From positions 1 through 64,000 of the forward strand of contig CALULJ010000001.1 of the NCBI GenBank assembly GCA_944321445.1: a DNA stretch of 64,000 bases, given 5' to 3'. Position numbers and translations under genes: made by a program. Below are positions 7,619-16,280 of the stretch, one piece after another (the stretch's first letter is position 1; each line of letters begins with the position of its first letter). The notes beneath the pieces were generated by a model. That model did not search any database. It saw only the letters and a program-made list of their open reading frames with translations, and was not told where the DNA came from. Source of the DNA: an uncultured Collinsella sp. (GTDB taxonomy: Bacteria > Actinomycetota > Coriobacteriia > Coriobacteriales > Coriobacteriaceae).

Positions 7619-8707
7619 ATGCATCGTTTGGGCATCTCGCTCTACCCGGAGCACTCCACGCAGGAGAAAGACTTCGCCTACATGGAGCTTGCGGCCATGA
7701 ACGGCTTCAGCCGCATCTTCACCTGCCTGCTTTCGGTGGAGAAGGACGCCGAGGGCACCATCGCCGAGTTCGGCGCCTTCATGGCCAAGGCCCACGAGCT
7801 GGGCTTCACCGTCGCCGTCGACACCAACGAGAAGGTTTTTGAGCGTCTGGGCGCCTCGCCTTCCAACCTCAAGCCCTTCAAGGACTTGGGCGTGGACATC
7901 ATCCGCCTGGACGGCCACTTCGGCGACATGGGCGACATCATGCTCACCCGCAACCGCGACGGCATCCAGATTGAGTTCAACGGCAGCGGCAACCTGCCCA
8001 TCGACCTTCTGGCCGAGCGCGGCGCCGACAAGCGCAACATGGTGACCTGCGCGAACTTCTACCCTGAGCCCTTCACCGGCATGTCCGAGGAGCGCTTCTG
8101 GGAGCTCTCCCACAAGTACAAGAGCCAGGGCTTCCAAACCGCTGCGTTCGTGTCGAGCCAGCAGGAGAACACTTTTGGCCCCTGGCCCGTGTTCGCCGGC
8201 CTGCCCACCTGCGAGGACGACCGTCATCGCCCCATCGACCTGCAGGTGCGCCATATGATCGCCACCGGGCTCATCGACGACATCATCATCGGCAACGCCT
8301 TTGCGAGCGCCGAGGAGCTCGCCGCCATGGCAGCCGTCGACATGACCCGCACCACCATGCGCCTCGTGCTCGACGAGGACGCCACCGAGGAAGAGCTGCG
8401 CGTCGTGTACAGCTACGACCACACCGAGCGCCCCGACTCCTCCGCCTACATGCTGCGCTCCAGCTGGCCGCGCATGGATTTCCGCGAGACGAATATCCCG
8501 GCGCGCACCGCGCCCGAGACCTTCCACCGCGGTGACGTCCTCGTGGTGAACGACAACCTCGCGCACTATCGCGGCGAGCTGCACGTGGCACTGCGCGACA
8601 TGCCCAACGACGGCACACGCAACCTCGTGGGCCGCATCCCGGCAGAAGAGCTCTTCCTGCTCGACTACATCAAGTCCGAGCATCCCTTCGCCTTCATCAA
8701 GGAGTAA
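7619..8707 (+). CDS. mupG: MupG-type (DUF871) TIM-barrel phospho-glycosidase
   Basis: 362 residues starting MHRLGISLYPEHSTQEKDFA after a GAAAGGA site. The DUF871 family includes MupG of Staphylococcus, which splits MurNAc-6-phosphate-GlcNAc inside the cell after PTS uptake. The N-terminal barrel (about 1-240) carries RLDGHFGDMGDIML and MVTCANFYPEPFTGMSEERF. The smaller C-terminal domain (about 250-362) ends ELFLLDYIKSEHPFAFIKE. It sits between the PEP-mutase-like gene and a BglG-type regulator plus separate PTS EIIA, EIIB and EIIC, consistent with an imported disaccharide phosphate. The exact sugar is inferred from the family name only. Confidence 0.8.
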   Translation: MHRLGISLYPEHSTQEKDFAYMELAAMNGFSRIFTCLLSVEKDAEGTIAEFGAFMAKAHELGFTVAVDTNEKVFERLGASPSNLKPFKDLGVDIIRLDGHFGDMGDIMLTRNRDGIQIEFNGSGNLPIDLLAERGADKRNMVTCANFYPEPFTGMSEERFWELSHKYKSQGFQTAAFVSSQQENTFGPWPVFAGLPTCEDDRHRPIDLQVRHMIATGLIDDIIIGNAFASAEELAAMAAVDMTRTTMRLVLDEDATEEELRVVYSYDHTERPDSSAYMLRSSWPRMDFRETNIPARTAPETFHRGDVLVVNDNLAHYRGELHVALRDMPNDGTRNLVGRIPAEELFLLDYIKSEHPFAFIKE

Positions 8708-8724
8708 CCGAGTTCATCCCAAAC

Positions 8725-8754
8725 GCGGCGGGCTGGTCCCCTATAGCCCGCCGC
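8725..8754 (+). terminator. Possible terminator hairpin after mupG
   Basis: GCGGCGGGCT pairs with AGCCCGCCGC across ten bases. A second stem (AAGCGCCG, 8769-8776, with CGGCGCTT, 8794-8801) follows. No T-tract is present, so termination would have to be factor-assisted or weak. Confidence 0.45.
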
Positions 8755-8849
8755 GGCCCCCTTTCCCCAAGCGCCGTCCCTCCATCCCCGGGGCGGCGCT
8801 TCGCTGTTGAGCGGCGGCGCGTGGCCGCGGCAGGCGCCGTGCCAAAGAA

Positions 8850-9018
8850 TGCAGGTTTTTGCGACTATTCGACTCCTCAAAACCGACCCTGTGGCAATCG
8901 CCACCGTCAGCCGCAATCGAGCGCCCGAATCCTGCGGAAATGAGCTCCAAAACCCCCTGAAACATGCCTCTTTCCGACGGCTCCGAATTCAGCAGTCGAA
9001 AAGTTGTAAAAACCTGCA
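8850..9018. repeat. 169-bp element with inverted TGCAGGTTTTT ends
   Basis: The left end TGCAGGTTTTTGCGACTATT (8850-8869, continuing CGACT) is mirrored by 8992-9018, whose complement reads TGCAGGTTTTTACAACTTTT and then CGACT. About 22 of 26 positions match over arms 117 bases apart. It has no convincing reading frame. A similar, shorter element with TGCACGTTTTT ends lies at 18775-18893. It could be a MITE-like insertion or a structured RNA. Confidence 0.75.
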
Positions 9019-9356
9019 AAACGCGACGACCTGCCTGCCGCTGGAACACTATGCCGCATCGAACGCGACCAGACGGGACGGTATGTGCGGCGAAACAGGC
9101 GACATGAAAGAAACTCCGGAAAACAGACGGACCGTTTGCCCGCTTATTCATACCGGTCGGGGCCCGGCGAACGACCGCTTGCCGTCTCGCGCAATATCCC
9201 CATAAACATTATATGTTGATTGGTTATTCATTAACTTCGCAGGTCAGAGTACGCGGCAGTGTCTCGTGCAGGTCTGCTGCCGCCAAAGTGGCACGACGTG
9301 AAGCCAAGACCCGGGAAATGTGCACATACAATGGAGACTGAAGGAGGGATACGGGC
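9019..9356. other. Promoter region of the BglG-type regulator
   Basis: This gene-free stretch becomes AT-rich around 9200-9240 (ATAAACATTATATGTTGATT). A TACAAT hexamer at about 9327 could serve as a -10 box for the regulator gene, whose ribosome site is GAAGGAGGG. No clear -35 box or ribonucleic antiterminator was recognised. Short minus-strand frames here have no family resemblance. Confidence 0.4.
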
Positions 9357-11270
9357 ATGCAAGATACCCAATTGGTACGTCATATCCTCAGGAACGGCAG
9401 CATCGCGTCTGCCGACCTGGCCGCGTACCTGGGCGTGAAGGAGCGCGCGATGCGCGATCGCATCCGTCACGCCAACGATGCCATGATCGGCTGCGCCGCC
9501 ATCGTGTACGACCGCGCACGCGCAGGCTACATCGTCGACGTCACCGACGAGAAGGCGTTTGCCCAGTGGCTCGAGGGCACCCGCTCCCGCGACCCGTTCG
9601 ACCGCCTGCCCTCCACCCCGGAGGAGCGCGTGGACTACCTGCTCCAAGATCTGCTGTCGCGACCTGACTGGATCACGCTGGAAGACCTCGCGAGCCTGCT
9701 GTTCGTGTCCCGCTCCACCATCTCGAGCGACCTGCGCCACATCGAGCAGGTGCTTTCCAAGTTCCACCTCACCATCGAGAAGCGCCCGCGCTACGGCATC
9801 CGTGTGGCCGGCGACGAGATGAACCGCCGCATCTGCTTGGCGAGCATCGCCGTCGACTCGCGCCTCGAGGATGATGAGCTCGCCGGCGCCATGTCGCCCG
9901 CCATGCTCGATGCCGTCGAGCACTGCGTGGCCGATGCGCTGGACCAGGAGCGCTACAAGATCAACCCCGTGTCCCACCAGAATCTGGTGGTCCACATCGC
10001 CATCGCCATCGCACGCATCAAGAAGAGCTGCTATGTGCCCATGGAAGCCGCGCACCTCGAGCATGTGCGCGGCACGAACGAGTACACGGTTGCCGGCACG
10101 GTCGCCGCGGCCATCGAGAAAACCTTCGGCATCGACCTGCCTGAAGAGGAGGTCGCCTACATCGCCATCCACCTGGCGAGCAAGCACCTCGTCGAAGGCG
10201 GCAGCCCTTCGCATGGCGGCAACGCAGAAAACCTCGAGATCACCGACGAGGCGTGGAACCTCGCCGCTGAGATGATCGAGATCATCTGGCGCGCGTTCCG
10301 CTTCGATTTCCGCAACGACGCGGAGCTGCGCATGAACCTGGCGCGTCACATGATGCCGCTCATCGTGCGCCTGCGCTACAACATGGCGCTCGAAAACCCG
10401 CTGCTCCCCGACATCAAGGCCCGCTATCCGCTGCCGTTTTCCATGGCAGCCGACGCGCTCTCCCTTTTGGGCGAGCGCACGGGCGGCGAGATCTCTGACG
10501 ACGAGATCGGCTACGTCGCGCTGTTCTTCGCCCTCGCGCTCGAGCGCGAGAAGAACGCGCGCGCCGGCAAGCACGTGCTCGTGGTGTGCGCCTCGGGCGC
10601 CGGCAGCGCGAAGCTTCTCGCCTACCGCTTGGGCAACGAGTTCGGCTCGGACTTCGAGACCGTCGAGACCTGCGACGCCTCCGAATTCGACGACCGCGAC
10701 CTCACCGGCATCGACTACATCTTCACCACGGTCCCGCTCACGCGCCACGTGAACCTGCCCGTGGTCCACATCAGCCTTTTTCTGGACGACACGAGCCGCC
10801 AAGACGTGAAGCGCGCCCTGAGCCAGGACAGCGCCGAGAACGCCAAGGCCTACTTCACGCCCGAGCTGTTCTTTGCGCACCTGCCCTTCACCACGCGTGA
10901 AGAGATCATCCACTTCATGTGCGAGCAGTGCGCCGCCTTCGACGACCTTCCCGACAACTTCGAGGAGCTCGTGTGGCAACGCGAGAATGCCGCGCCCACG
11001 TCGTTTGGCAACATGGTCGCCCTCCCCCATCCCTACGAAGCCGTGAGCTCCCGCACCTTTGCCGCGGTGGGCCTCCTCGACCACACCGTCGACTGGAACG
11101 GCACGCCCGTCCAAGCGGTGTTCATGATTTGCGTCAACCGGGACGCCGGTGCGGACCTGGAATCGTTCTACCGGGCCATCGGCACCCTTTTGACCCAGCA
11201 GCAGGCCATTCAGAAGCTCGTCAGCGACATGAGGTTCGACGTGCTCCTGAGCGAATTGGAAGGAGAATAA
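9357..11270 (+). CDS. BglG/LicR-type PTS-regulated transcriptional activator
   Basis: 637 residues with the usual multidomain layout. Two N-terminal helix-turn-helix domains (about 1-60 and 85-155; the second contains SRSTISSDLRHIEQVL) precede PRD1 (about 185-290, HIAIAIARIKKSC) and PRD2 (about 300-405, ending IGYVALFFALALER). An EIIB-like domain follows with VVCASGAGSAKLL (about 415-505), then an EIIA-like domain with MVALPHPYEAVS (about 520-637). PTS-dependent phosphorylation of PRD histidines couples transcription to sugar supply. It is an activator rather than an RNA antiterminator because it begins with DNA-binding domains. The EIIA gene starts at the next base, so it probably controls its own PTS operon. 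Confidence 0.92.
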   Translation: MQDTQLVRHILRNGSIASADLAAYLGVKERAMRDRIRHANDAMIGCAAIVYDRARAGYIVDVTDEKAFAQWLEGTRSRDPFDRLPSTPEERVDYLLQDLLSRPDWITLEDLASLLFVSRSTISSDLRHIEQVLSKFHLTIEKRPRYGIRVAGDEMNRRICLASIAVDSRLEDDELAGAMSPAMLDAVEHCVADALDQERYKINPVSHQNLVVHIAIAIARIKKSCYVPMEAAHLEHVRGTNEYTVAGTVAAAIEKTFGIDLPEEEVAYIAIHLASKHLVEGGSPSHGGNAENLEITDEAWNLAAEMIEIIWRAFRFDFRNDAELRMNLARHMMPLIVRLRYNMALENPLLPDIKARYPLPFSMAADALSLLGERTGGEISDDEIGYVALFFALALEREKNARAGKHVLVVCASGAGSAKLLAYRLGNEFGSDFETVETCDASEFDDRDLTGIDYIFTTVPLTRHVNLPVVHISLFLDDTSRQDVKRALSQDSAENAKAYFTPELFFAHLPFTTREEIIHFMCEQCAAFDDLPDNFEELVWQRENAAPTSFGNMVALPHPYEAVSSRTFAAVGLLDHTVDWNGTPVQAVFMICVNRDAGADLESFYRAIGTLLTQQQAIQKLVSDMRFDVLLSELEGE

Positions 11271-11582
11271 ATGGACGAGCTGGTACGCACGAGCTTCCAG
11301 ATCATCGCCGCTGTCGGCGGTGCGAGGAGCTGCTATGTCGAAGCCGTCGACGCCGCCAAGAAGGGCGACTTCGATAAGGCCGACGAACTGATGAAGAAGG
11401 GCGACGAGAGCTTCCTCACCGGCCACGACGCCCACACCGGCCTTATCCAGAAAGAGGCCGGCGGAGACCCCGTCAACATGACGCTCATGATCTCGCACGC
11501 CGAGGACCAGCTCATGGCTGCCGAGACGTTCAAGATCGTGGCGACCGAGCTCATCGACGTCTACCGCCACATGGCGCAGTAG
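11271..11582 (+). CDS. PTS lactose/cellobiose-family EIIA component
   Basis: 103-residue cytosolic phosphocarrier that accepts phosphate from HPr and passes it to EIIB. The all-helical Lac-family fold is visible: FQIIAAVGGARSCYVEAVDA, then the conserved histidine in MISHAEDQLMAAE (about residue 74). The start ATG immediately follows the regulator stop. It is followed by EIIB and EIIC of the same family, so the three form one permease. Confidence 0.93.
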   Translation: MDELVRTSFQIIAAVGGARSCYVEAVDAAKKGDFDKADELMKKGDESFLTGHDAHTGLIQKEAGGDPVNMTLMISHAEDQLMAAETFKIVATELIDVYRHMAQ

Positions 11583-11675
11583 CGCGATTGCACTCGCTGC
11601 TCCCCGTAGAGGCCAGGCGGCCCTACGGTTGTATGTCCGTGCGGCCGGAAGGCCGCGGATCGAAAGGAAGGGACT

Positions 11676-12011
11676 ATGGCAGACAAGAAGAAGATCTACC
11701 TGTTCTGCAGCGCCGGCATGTCCACCAGCATGCTCGCCCAGAACATGCAGCAGGTGGGCGACTCCCACAACCTGCCCGTGGAGGTGCGCGCGTTCCCCAT
11801 CGGCAAGGTGGACGAGATCGCCGGCTCCGAGCACCCCGCGTGCGTCCTGCTTGGCCCGCAGGTGCACCATCAGTATGAGGAGACCAAGAAGCGCATCGAG
11901 AGCACGTTCGACATTCCCGTCGGCATCCTCGATCAGCAGGCGTACGGCATGATGGACGGCGAGGCGTCCCTGAAGTATGCCGTCAAGCTCATCAAGACCT
12001 ACAAGAAGTAA
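11676..12011 (+). CDS. PTS cellobiose-family EIIB component
   Basis: 111-residue cytosolic EIIB that transfers phosphate to the incoming sugar. The phosphorylated cysteine lies in the loop FCSAGMSTSMLAQ (about residue 11). The rest follows the Lac/Cel EIIB pattern with CVLLGPQVHHQYEETKKR. An AAGGAAGG site precedes the start. The 93-base gap from EIIA contains small GC-rich stems (11606-11660) that may tune relative expression. It is encoded 40 bases before EIIC. Confidence 0.93.
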   Translation: MADKKKIYLFCSAGMSTSMLAQNMQQVGDSHNLPVEVRAFPIGKVDEIAGSEHPACVLLGPQVHHQYEETKKRIESTFDIPVGILDQQAYGMMDGEASLKYAVKLIKTYKK

Positions 12012-12051
12012 GACATCCACGCGTAGCTAAACACACGCAAGGAGGCACACT

Positions 12052-13422
12052 GTGTTTGAAAAACTCGAGAAGGTACTGATGCCTCTCGCCGAGGCTATCG
12101 GCAACAACAAGTACCTCGTCTCCATCCGCGACGGCTTCCTGATCTCGACGCCGCTGCTGATCGCCGGCTCGATCTTCCTGGTTATCGCCAACCTGCCGTT
12201 CCCGGGCTTCTCCGACTGGATCGCGAGCATCCCCATCGCCGACGGCACCCTGGCGACCTACCTGTCCAAGCCCTCTGACGCGACGTTCTCGCTGATGGCC
12301 ATCTTCGCAACGTTCGGCATCGCCTACAGCTATGCCCGCCAGATCAACAGCGACTCGCTGTTCTGCGCCGCCGCTGCCCTTATGGCTTGGTTCCTCATCA
12401 TGCCCTACACCGTGACGGGTTCCGTCGAGGTCGGCGGCGAGGCCGTTGACGTCGCGCTCTCCGGCATTCCTCTGGGCTGGGTCGGCGCTAAGGGCATCTT
12501 CGTCGGCATCTTCAGCGCCTTCGGTGCCACCGCGATCTACACCTGGGTCAAGAACCGCGGCTGGGTCATCAAGATGCCCGCCGGCGTCCCCCCCACGGTC
12601 ACCGAGTCCTTCTCCTCGCTGATCCCCATCACCGTGACCATGTTCATCTTCTTCATCATCAACGTGGTCTTCGGTCTCTTCGGCACCAACGTGTTCGACA
12701 TCGTCTTCACGTTCCTGCAGACCCCGCTGCTTGGCCTGGGCGACACGCTCGGCGCCATGATCGTGGCCTACCTGTTCCTGCACGCCTTCTGGTTCTTCGG
12801 CATCAACGGCGGTTCCGTCGTCGGCGCCGTGTTCAACCCGATCCTTCAGACGCTCGCTGCCGAGAACCTCGAGTTCTTCCGCACCGGTGTTGGTGAGGGC
12901 CACATCATCTGCCAGCAGTTCCAAGACCTCTTCGCCACCTTCGGCGGCTGCGGCTCCACCCTGTCCCTGCTGATCGCCATGATCCTGTTCTGCAAGTCTG
13001 CGCGCATCAAGCAGCTCTCCCGCCTCGCGTTCATCCCTGGCGTGTTCAACATCAACGAGCCGATCGTCTTCGGTCTGCCTATCGTTATGAACCCGGTTAT
13101 CATCATCCCGTTCGTGCTGGTGCCGACCCTGAACATCATCATCTCCTACTTCGCCATGGACTGGGGTATCGTGCCCATCTGCTCCGGCGTCCAGATCCCC
13201 TGGACCATGCCGCTGGGCATCTCCGGCCTGCTGGCCACCAACTGGGTGGGCGGCGTCCTGCAGATCCTGCTGCTGATCATGGGCGTCTTCGTCTACCTGC
13301 CGTTCATCAAGACTATCGACAACCAGTACCTGCATGACGAGCAGCTGGCTGCCGAGGCCGCCGCGAACGAGCCCGAAGAGGACGACATCGACCTCGACAA
13401 CCTGTCGTTCGACGACCTGTAA
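12052..13422 (+). CDS. PTS cellobiose-family EIIC membrane permease
   Basis: 456-residue membrane permease with about ten hydrophobic segments. The start is GTG, placed nine bases after AAGGAGG. Family features include FEKLEKVLMPLAEAIGNNKY, the substrate-region motif HAFWFFGINGGSVVGAVFNP and FIPGVFNINEPIVFGLPIVM. The acidic C-terminal tail (EPEEDDIDLDNLSFDDL) is unusual but short. With the EIIA and EIIB genes it imports and phosphorylates a sugar, most likely an oligosaccharide given the MupG-type enzyme upstream. Cellobiose or N-acetyl disaccharides are both possible. Confidence 0.93.
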   Translation: MFEKLEKVLMPLAEAIGNNKYLVSIRDGFLISTPLLIAGSIFLVIANLPFPGFSDWIASIPIADGTLATYLSKPSDATFSLMAIFATFGIAYSYARQINSDSLFCAAAALMAWFLIMPYTVTGSVEVGGEAVDVALSGIPLGWVGAKGIFVGIFSAFGATAIYTWVKNRGWVIKMPAGVPPTVTESFSSLIPITVTMFIFFIINVVFGLFGTNVFDIVFTFLQTPLLGLGDTLGAMIVAYLFLHAFWFFGINGGSVVGAVFNPILQTLAAENLEFFRTGVGEGHIICQQFQDLFATFGGCGSTLSLLIAMILFCKSARIKQLSRLAFIPGVFNINEPIVFGLPIVMNPVIIIPFVLVPTLNIIISYFAMDWGIVPICSGVQIPWTMPLGISGLLATNWVGGVLQILLLIMGVFVYLPFIKTIDNQYLHDEQLAAEAAANEPEEDDIDLDNLSFDDL

Positions 13423-13429
13423 GATGCAT

Positions 13430-13462
13430 TGATCGCCGGGGCCGCCCGGCTCCGGCGACCGC
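13430..13462 (+). terminator. GC-rich stem after EIIC
   Basis: TCGCCGG pairs with CCGGCGA around a GC-rich loop just past the EIIC stop, with no T-tract. It could end or attenuate transcription before the asparaginase-like gene. The support is only the stem and its position. Confidence 0.35.
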
Positions 13463-13628
13463 GAGCATCTGCACTTCGCAGCATTGTCGCCCGTGCCCAC
13501 TTCGGCAATGCCGATACGAGCGCGGGCGGCATTTTTGTACGCGATGCCGCGAGGGCGCGACAGCTTGCACGCACGCGCAAGATTATTCGTTCCCGCAACA
13601 CCATCCAATATCTACGCAAGGAGAAGAC

Positions 13629-14681
13629 ATGTGGGGCATCATCGCAACCTGGAGAATGGCACGCGAGGGCGTTGAGAAGGCGAGCGAGGCGCTCGCCGGT
13701 GGCGCCAACGCGGGCGATGCCATCGAGATGGCGGTCCGTGAGGTCGAGGACTTCCCGTACTACAAGTCCGTGGGCTACGGCGGCCTTCCCAACGAGGACA
13801 TGCAGGTTGAGCTCGACGCGTCGTTCATGAACGGCGATACGCTCGAATTCGGCGCCGTGGGCGCTGCCAAAAACATCGCTAACCCCGTGAGCGTGGCCCG
13901 CGCGCTGGCAACCGGCGACGCCAACAACCTGCTCGTGGGAGCCGGCGCCGAGAAGTTTGCCGACGAGATGGGCTTTGAGCGCAAAAACATGCTCACCGAC
14001 CGCGCCAAGATCCACTACGCCCGCCGCGTGGCCGAGGAGGGCGGCCGCCTTCCCAACGCCGCTCGCGTGCTGGGCGAGCCGGAGGCCGAGCAGGAGACGG
14101 CCCGCGGCGCCATGCCCGATAAGGAAGTCCGCCCCGGCATCGACCAGGAAGGCACGAGCCCCGAGGGCCACGACACCGTGGGCATGGTGTGCCTGGACGC
14201 ATCCGGCACCATCACGGCGGCGACGTCCACGAGCGGCCTGTTCATGAAGCACGCCGGCCGCGTGGGCGATTCCTCCATCCCCGGTGCCGGCTTCTATGCC
14301 GACTCCGACGCGGGCGGATCTGCCTCCACGGGCCTGGGCGAGGACGTCATGAAGGGTTGCGTGGGCTACGAGATCGTGCGCCTCATGGCAACCGACATGC
14401 ATCCGCAGCAGGCCTGCGAACAGGCGATTTCCACCTTCACCGAGGTGCTCAACCGCAAGCGCGGCCACGCGGGCGACATCAGCTTCGTGGCCATGGACGC
14501 TCAGGGCCGCTGGGGTGCTGCGAGCAACATCGAGGGCTTCTCGTTCGTGGTCCAAACCGAGAACGAGCCCGCCTGCGTGTACCTGGCGCATCCGCAGCCC
14601 GACGGAACCTGCACCCATGAGGTCGCGAGCGCCGAGTGGCAGGAAGAGTACATGCGCTCCCGCATGGCTCCGCTCACCTAA
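13629..14681 (+). CDS. N4-(beta-N-acetylglucosaminyl)-L-asparaginase-like Ntn hydrolase
   Basis: 350-residue member of the isoaspartyl peptidase/glycosylasparaginase family, which self-cleaves to expose a catalytic threonine. The cleavage site GHDTVGMVCLDASG (threonine about residue 180) is intact, followed by AATSTSGLFMKHAGRVGDSS and GAGFYADSDAGGSASTGLGE. Sequence length and the WGIIATWRMA start resemble the aspartylglucosaminidase branch, which cuts GlcNAc-Asn from glycopeptides. That fits the amino-sugar PTS module directly upstream. Plain L-asparaginase or isoaspartyl dipeptidase activity is the alternative. AAGGAGA precedes the start. No signal peptide is seen, so it acts in the cytosol. 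Confidence 0.85.
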   Translation: MWGIIATWRMAREGVEKASEALAGGANAGDAIEMAVREVEDFPYYKSVGYGGLPNEDMQVELDASFMNGDTLEFGAVGAAKNIANPVSVARALATGDANNLLVGAGAEKFADEMGFERKNMLTDRAKIHYARRVAEEGGRLPNAARVLGEPEAEQETARGAMPDKEVRPGIDQEGTSPEGHDTVGMVCLDASGTITAATSTSGLFMKHAGRVGDSSIPGAGFYADSDAGGSASTGLGEDVMKGCVGYEIVRLMATDMHPQQACEQAISTFTEVLNRKRGHAGDISFVAMDAQGRWGAASNIEGFSFVVQTENEPACVYLAHPQPDGTCTHEVASAEWQEEYMRSRMAPLT

Positions 14682-14690
14682 CCTAGCGGC

Positions 14691-14784
14691 TTCCCCAGGT
14701 GCCGCACCTTGCCCCTCAAACGTTCGGGCATGGCGCGAAGGCCTATGCCCTCCGCTTTCGGGGCAATCTGCGGCACCTGGGGAA
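14691..14784. repeat. Inverted repeat (25-bp arms) after the asparaginase gene
   Basis: Arms 14691-14715 (TTCCCCAGGTGCCGCACCTT and on) and 14760-14784 pair with two mismatches around 44 bases, inside which GGGCAT and ATGCCC can form a second stem. It begins nine bases past the upstream stop. The right arm is also the start of a tandem repeat. Confidence 0.8.
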
Positions 14785-14906
14785 CCCTTGGGTTGCCGTT
14801 GTTGAGGTTTGGGGGTTCAATCGTCGGTCACCGCGCTTAGGCGTGCTCCCTCCTCTTTCGGGCGAATCTCGGGCACCTGGGAAACCCTTGGGTTGCCGTT
14901 GTTGAG
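14741..14906. repeat. Two tandem copies of a ~66-bp unit, period 100 bp
   Basis: Positions 14741-14806 and 14841-14906 match closely. The last 26 bases (ACCCTTGGGTTGCCGTTGTT plus GAG) are identical and CGGCACCTGGGGA corresponds to GGGCACCTGGGAA. Copy two has lost its own left hairpin arm. The unit does not code for a protein. Confidence 0.85.
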
Positions 14907-14984
14907 TAATCCTCGATGCCCCCTCTCAGGACTATCCCCACAGGGGGGCATCCACCACCTGTTTCCATCCGTAAAGGAGTTGTC

Positions 14985-16196
14985 ATGAGCAGCATTGACT
15001 GCCTTGAGAACGAGGAACATATCGCTATCGAACCTGAGCTCGAAGAGCGCATCCTCGCAGAGGTCGACGCTATTTCCGATGAAATGATCGACGCGATTCG
15101 TACCATCGTGCGCCAGAAGAGCGTGCAGGGCGAGCCCGCCCCCGGTGCCCCCTTTGGCACCGACGTGCGCGCTGCGCTCGACCAGACCCTGGAGCTCTGC
15201 CGCGAGCTGGGCTTCGAGACCACCGATGTCGATGGCTACATGGGCTATGCCACCTGGAAGGGCGAGGCCGGCGCCGATGGCGACGTGCTTCCCGGCCATG
15301 TGTGCGCCCTGGGCCATCTGGACGTTGTGCCCGAGGGCACCACGGGCTGGAAGGTGCCGCCTTACAGCGCGCACCTGGAGGACGGCCGCATCACGAGCCG
15401 CGGCGTCCTGGATAACAAGGGCCCCATCTACGCGTGCCTGTACGCGCTGTGGGCGCTCAAGCGCCTGGGCCTCACCCCGCGCCGCGACGTGCGCATCATC
15501 TTCGGCTGCAACGAGGAGACCGGCTTCGGCGACCTGCGTTACTACCTGGATCATGAGCCCGCGCCCGTGATGGGCTTCACGCCCGACTGCAAGTACCCCG
15601 TGGTGTACGCCGAGCGCGGCCGCATGGCCGTCCGCCTCACCGCGAAGCCCGGGGAGGGCGAGGACGCGCAGGCACGCCTGACGCGCTTCTTCAGCTTCAT
15701 GAACGAGTACGTTCTGAACGCCAAGCCGAACGGCGAGCGCTTCGGCATCGACTGCGCCGACCCCGAGTTCGGCATCACCGAGGTCCGCAACTACAAGCTC
15801 GTGCTCGAAGGCGATGAGCCCGCCGTGGAGTTCGCCATCAGCTACCCTGCCGGCATCACCGCCGACGAGCTGCGCGAGCGCCTGGGCAAGGTTGCCGACG
15901 AGCAGGGCCTCACCTTCGAAGTCACCAACAACTTCAACCCGGTGCGCTTCGAGAAGGACTGCCGCCTGGTGCGCACGCTCGTGTACACCTACGAGCACGC
16001 CACCGGCGCCGACGGCACCCCGGTCACCACGACCGGCGGCACCTACGCCAAGCTCATGCCCAACATCGTGCCGTTCGGCCCGTCGTTCCCCGGCCAGAAG
16101 GGCATCGGCCACCAGCCCAACGAGTGGATGGACGTGGCGGACATCATCACCAATGCCAAGATCTACGCCCTGAGCCTGTATTTGCTCTCGCGCTAG
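14985..16196 (+). CDS. PepV-like M20 dipeptidase
   Basis: 403-residue zinc metallopeptidase of the M20 family, closest in layout to PepV/Sapep dipeptidases. Zinc-binding and catalytic segments are ALGHLDVVPEG (about residue 105), RGVLDNKGPIYACLYA (about 138) and the catalytic glutamates in FGCNEETGFGD (about 173). The family end motif TTTGGTYAKLMPN is present near 345. The start at 14985 is taken because AAAGGAG lies seven bases upstream; an in-frame extension would enter the repeat region. It releases amino acids from peptides in the cytosol. It is a single gene behind the tandem repeats. Confidence 0.9.
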   Translation: MSSIDCLENEEHIAIEPELEERILAEVDAISDEMIDAIRTIVRQKSVQGEPAPGAPFGTDVRAALDQTLELCRELGFETTDVDGYMGYATWKGEAGADGDVLPGHVCALGHLDVVPEGTTGWKVPPYSAHLEDGRITSRGVLDNKGPIYACLYALWALKRLGLTPRRDVRIIFGCNEETGFGDLRYYLDHEPAPVMGFTPDCKYPVVYAERGRMAVRLTAKPGEGEDAQARLTRFFSFMNEYVLNAKPNGERFGIDCADPEFGITEVRNYKLVLEGDEPAVEFAISYPAGITADELRERLGKVADEQGLTFEVTNNFNPVRFEKDCRLVRTLVYTYEHATGADGTPVTTTGGTYAKLMPNIVPFGPSFPGQKGIGHQPNEWMDVADIITNAKIYALSLYLLSR

Positions 16197-16280
16197 ACCG
16201 CCTCGGGGCGCGACCCCGCGCGGCGCGCCCCGACTATGCTATCTTGCCCTGAGCAAGAGCGACCCGATCCGAGGAGGAGC

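Noticed and set aside
8741-9151. A 136-codon minus-strand frame
   Set aside because: It crosses a non-coding inverted-repeat element and the mupG hairpin, has no ribosome site and no resemblance to known proteins.
9231-12020. A 929-codon minus-strand frame over the PTS regulator and EIIA/EIIB
   Set aside because: Antisense of three well-identified genes; the protein is a valine, histidine and glycine-rich mix without family features.
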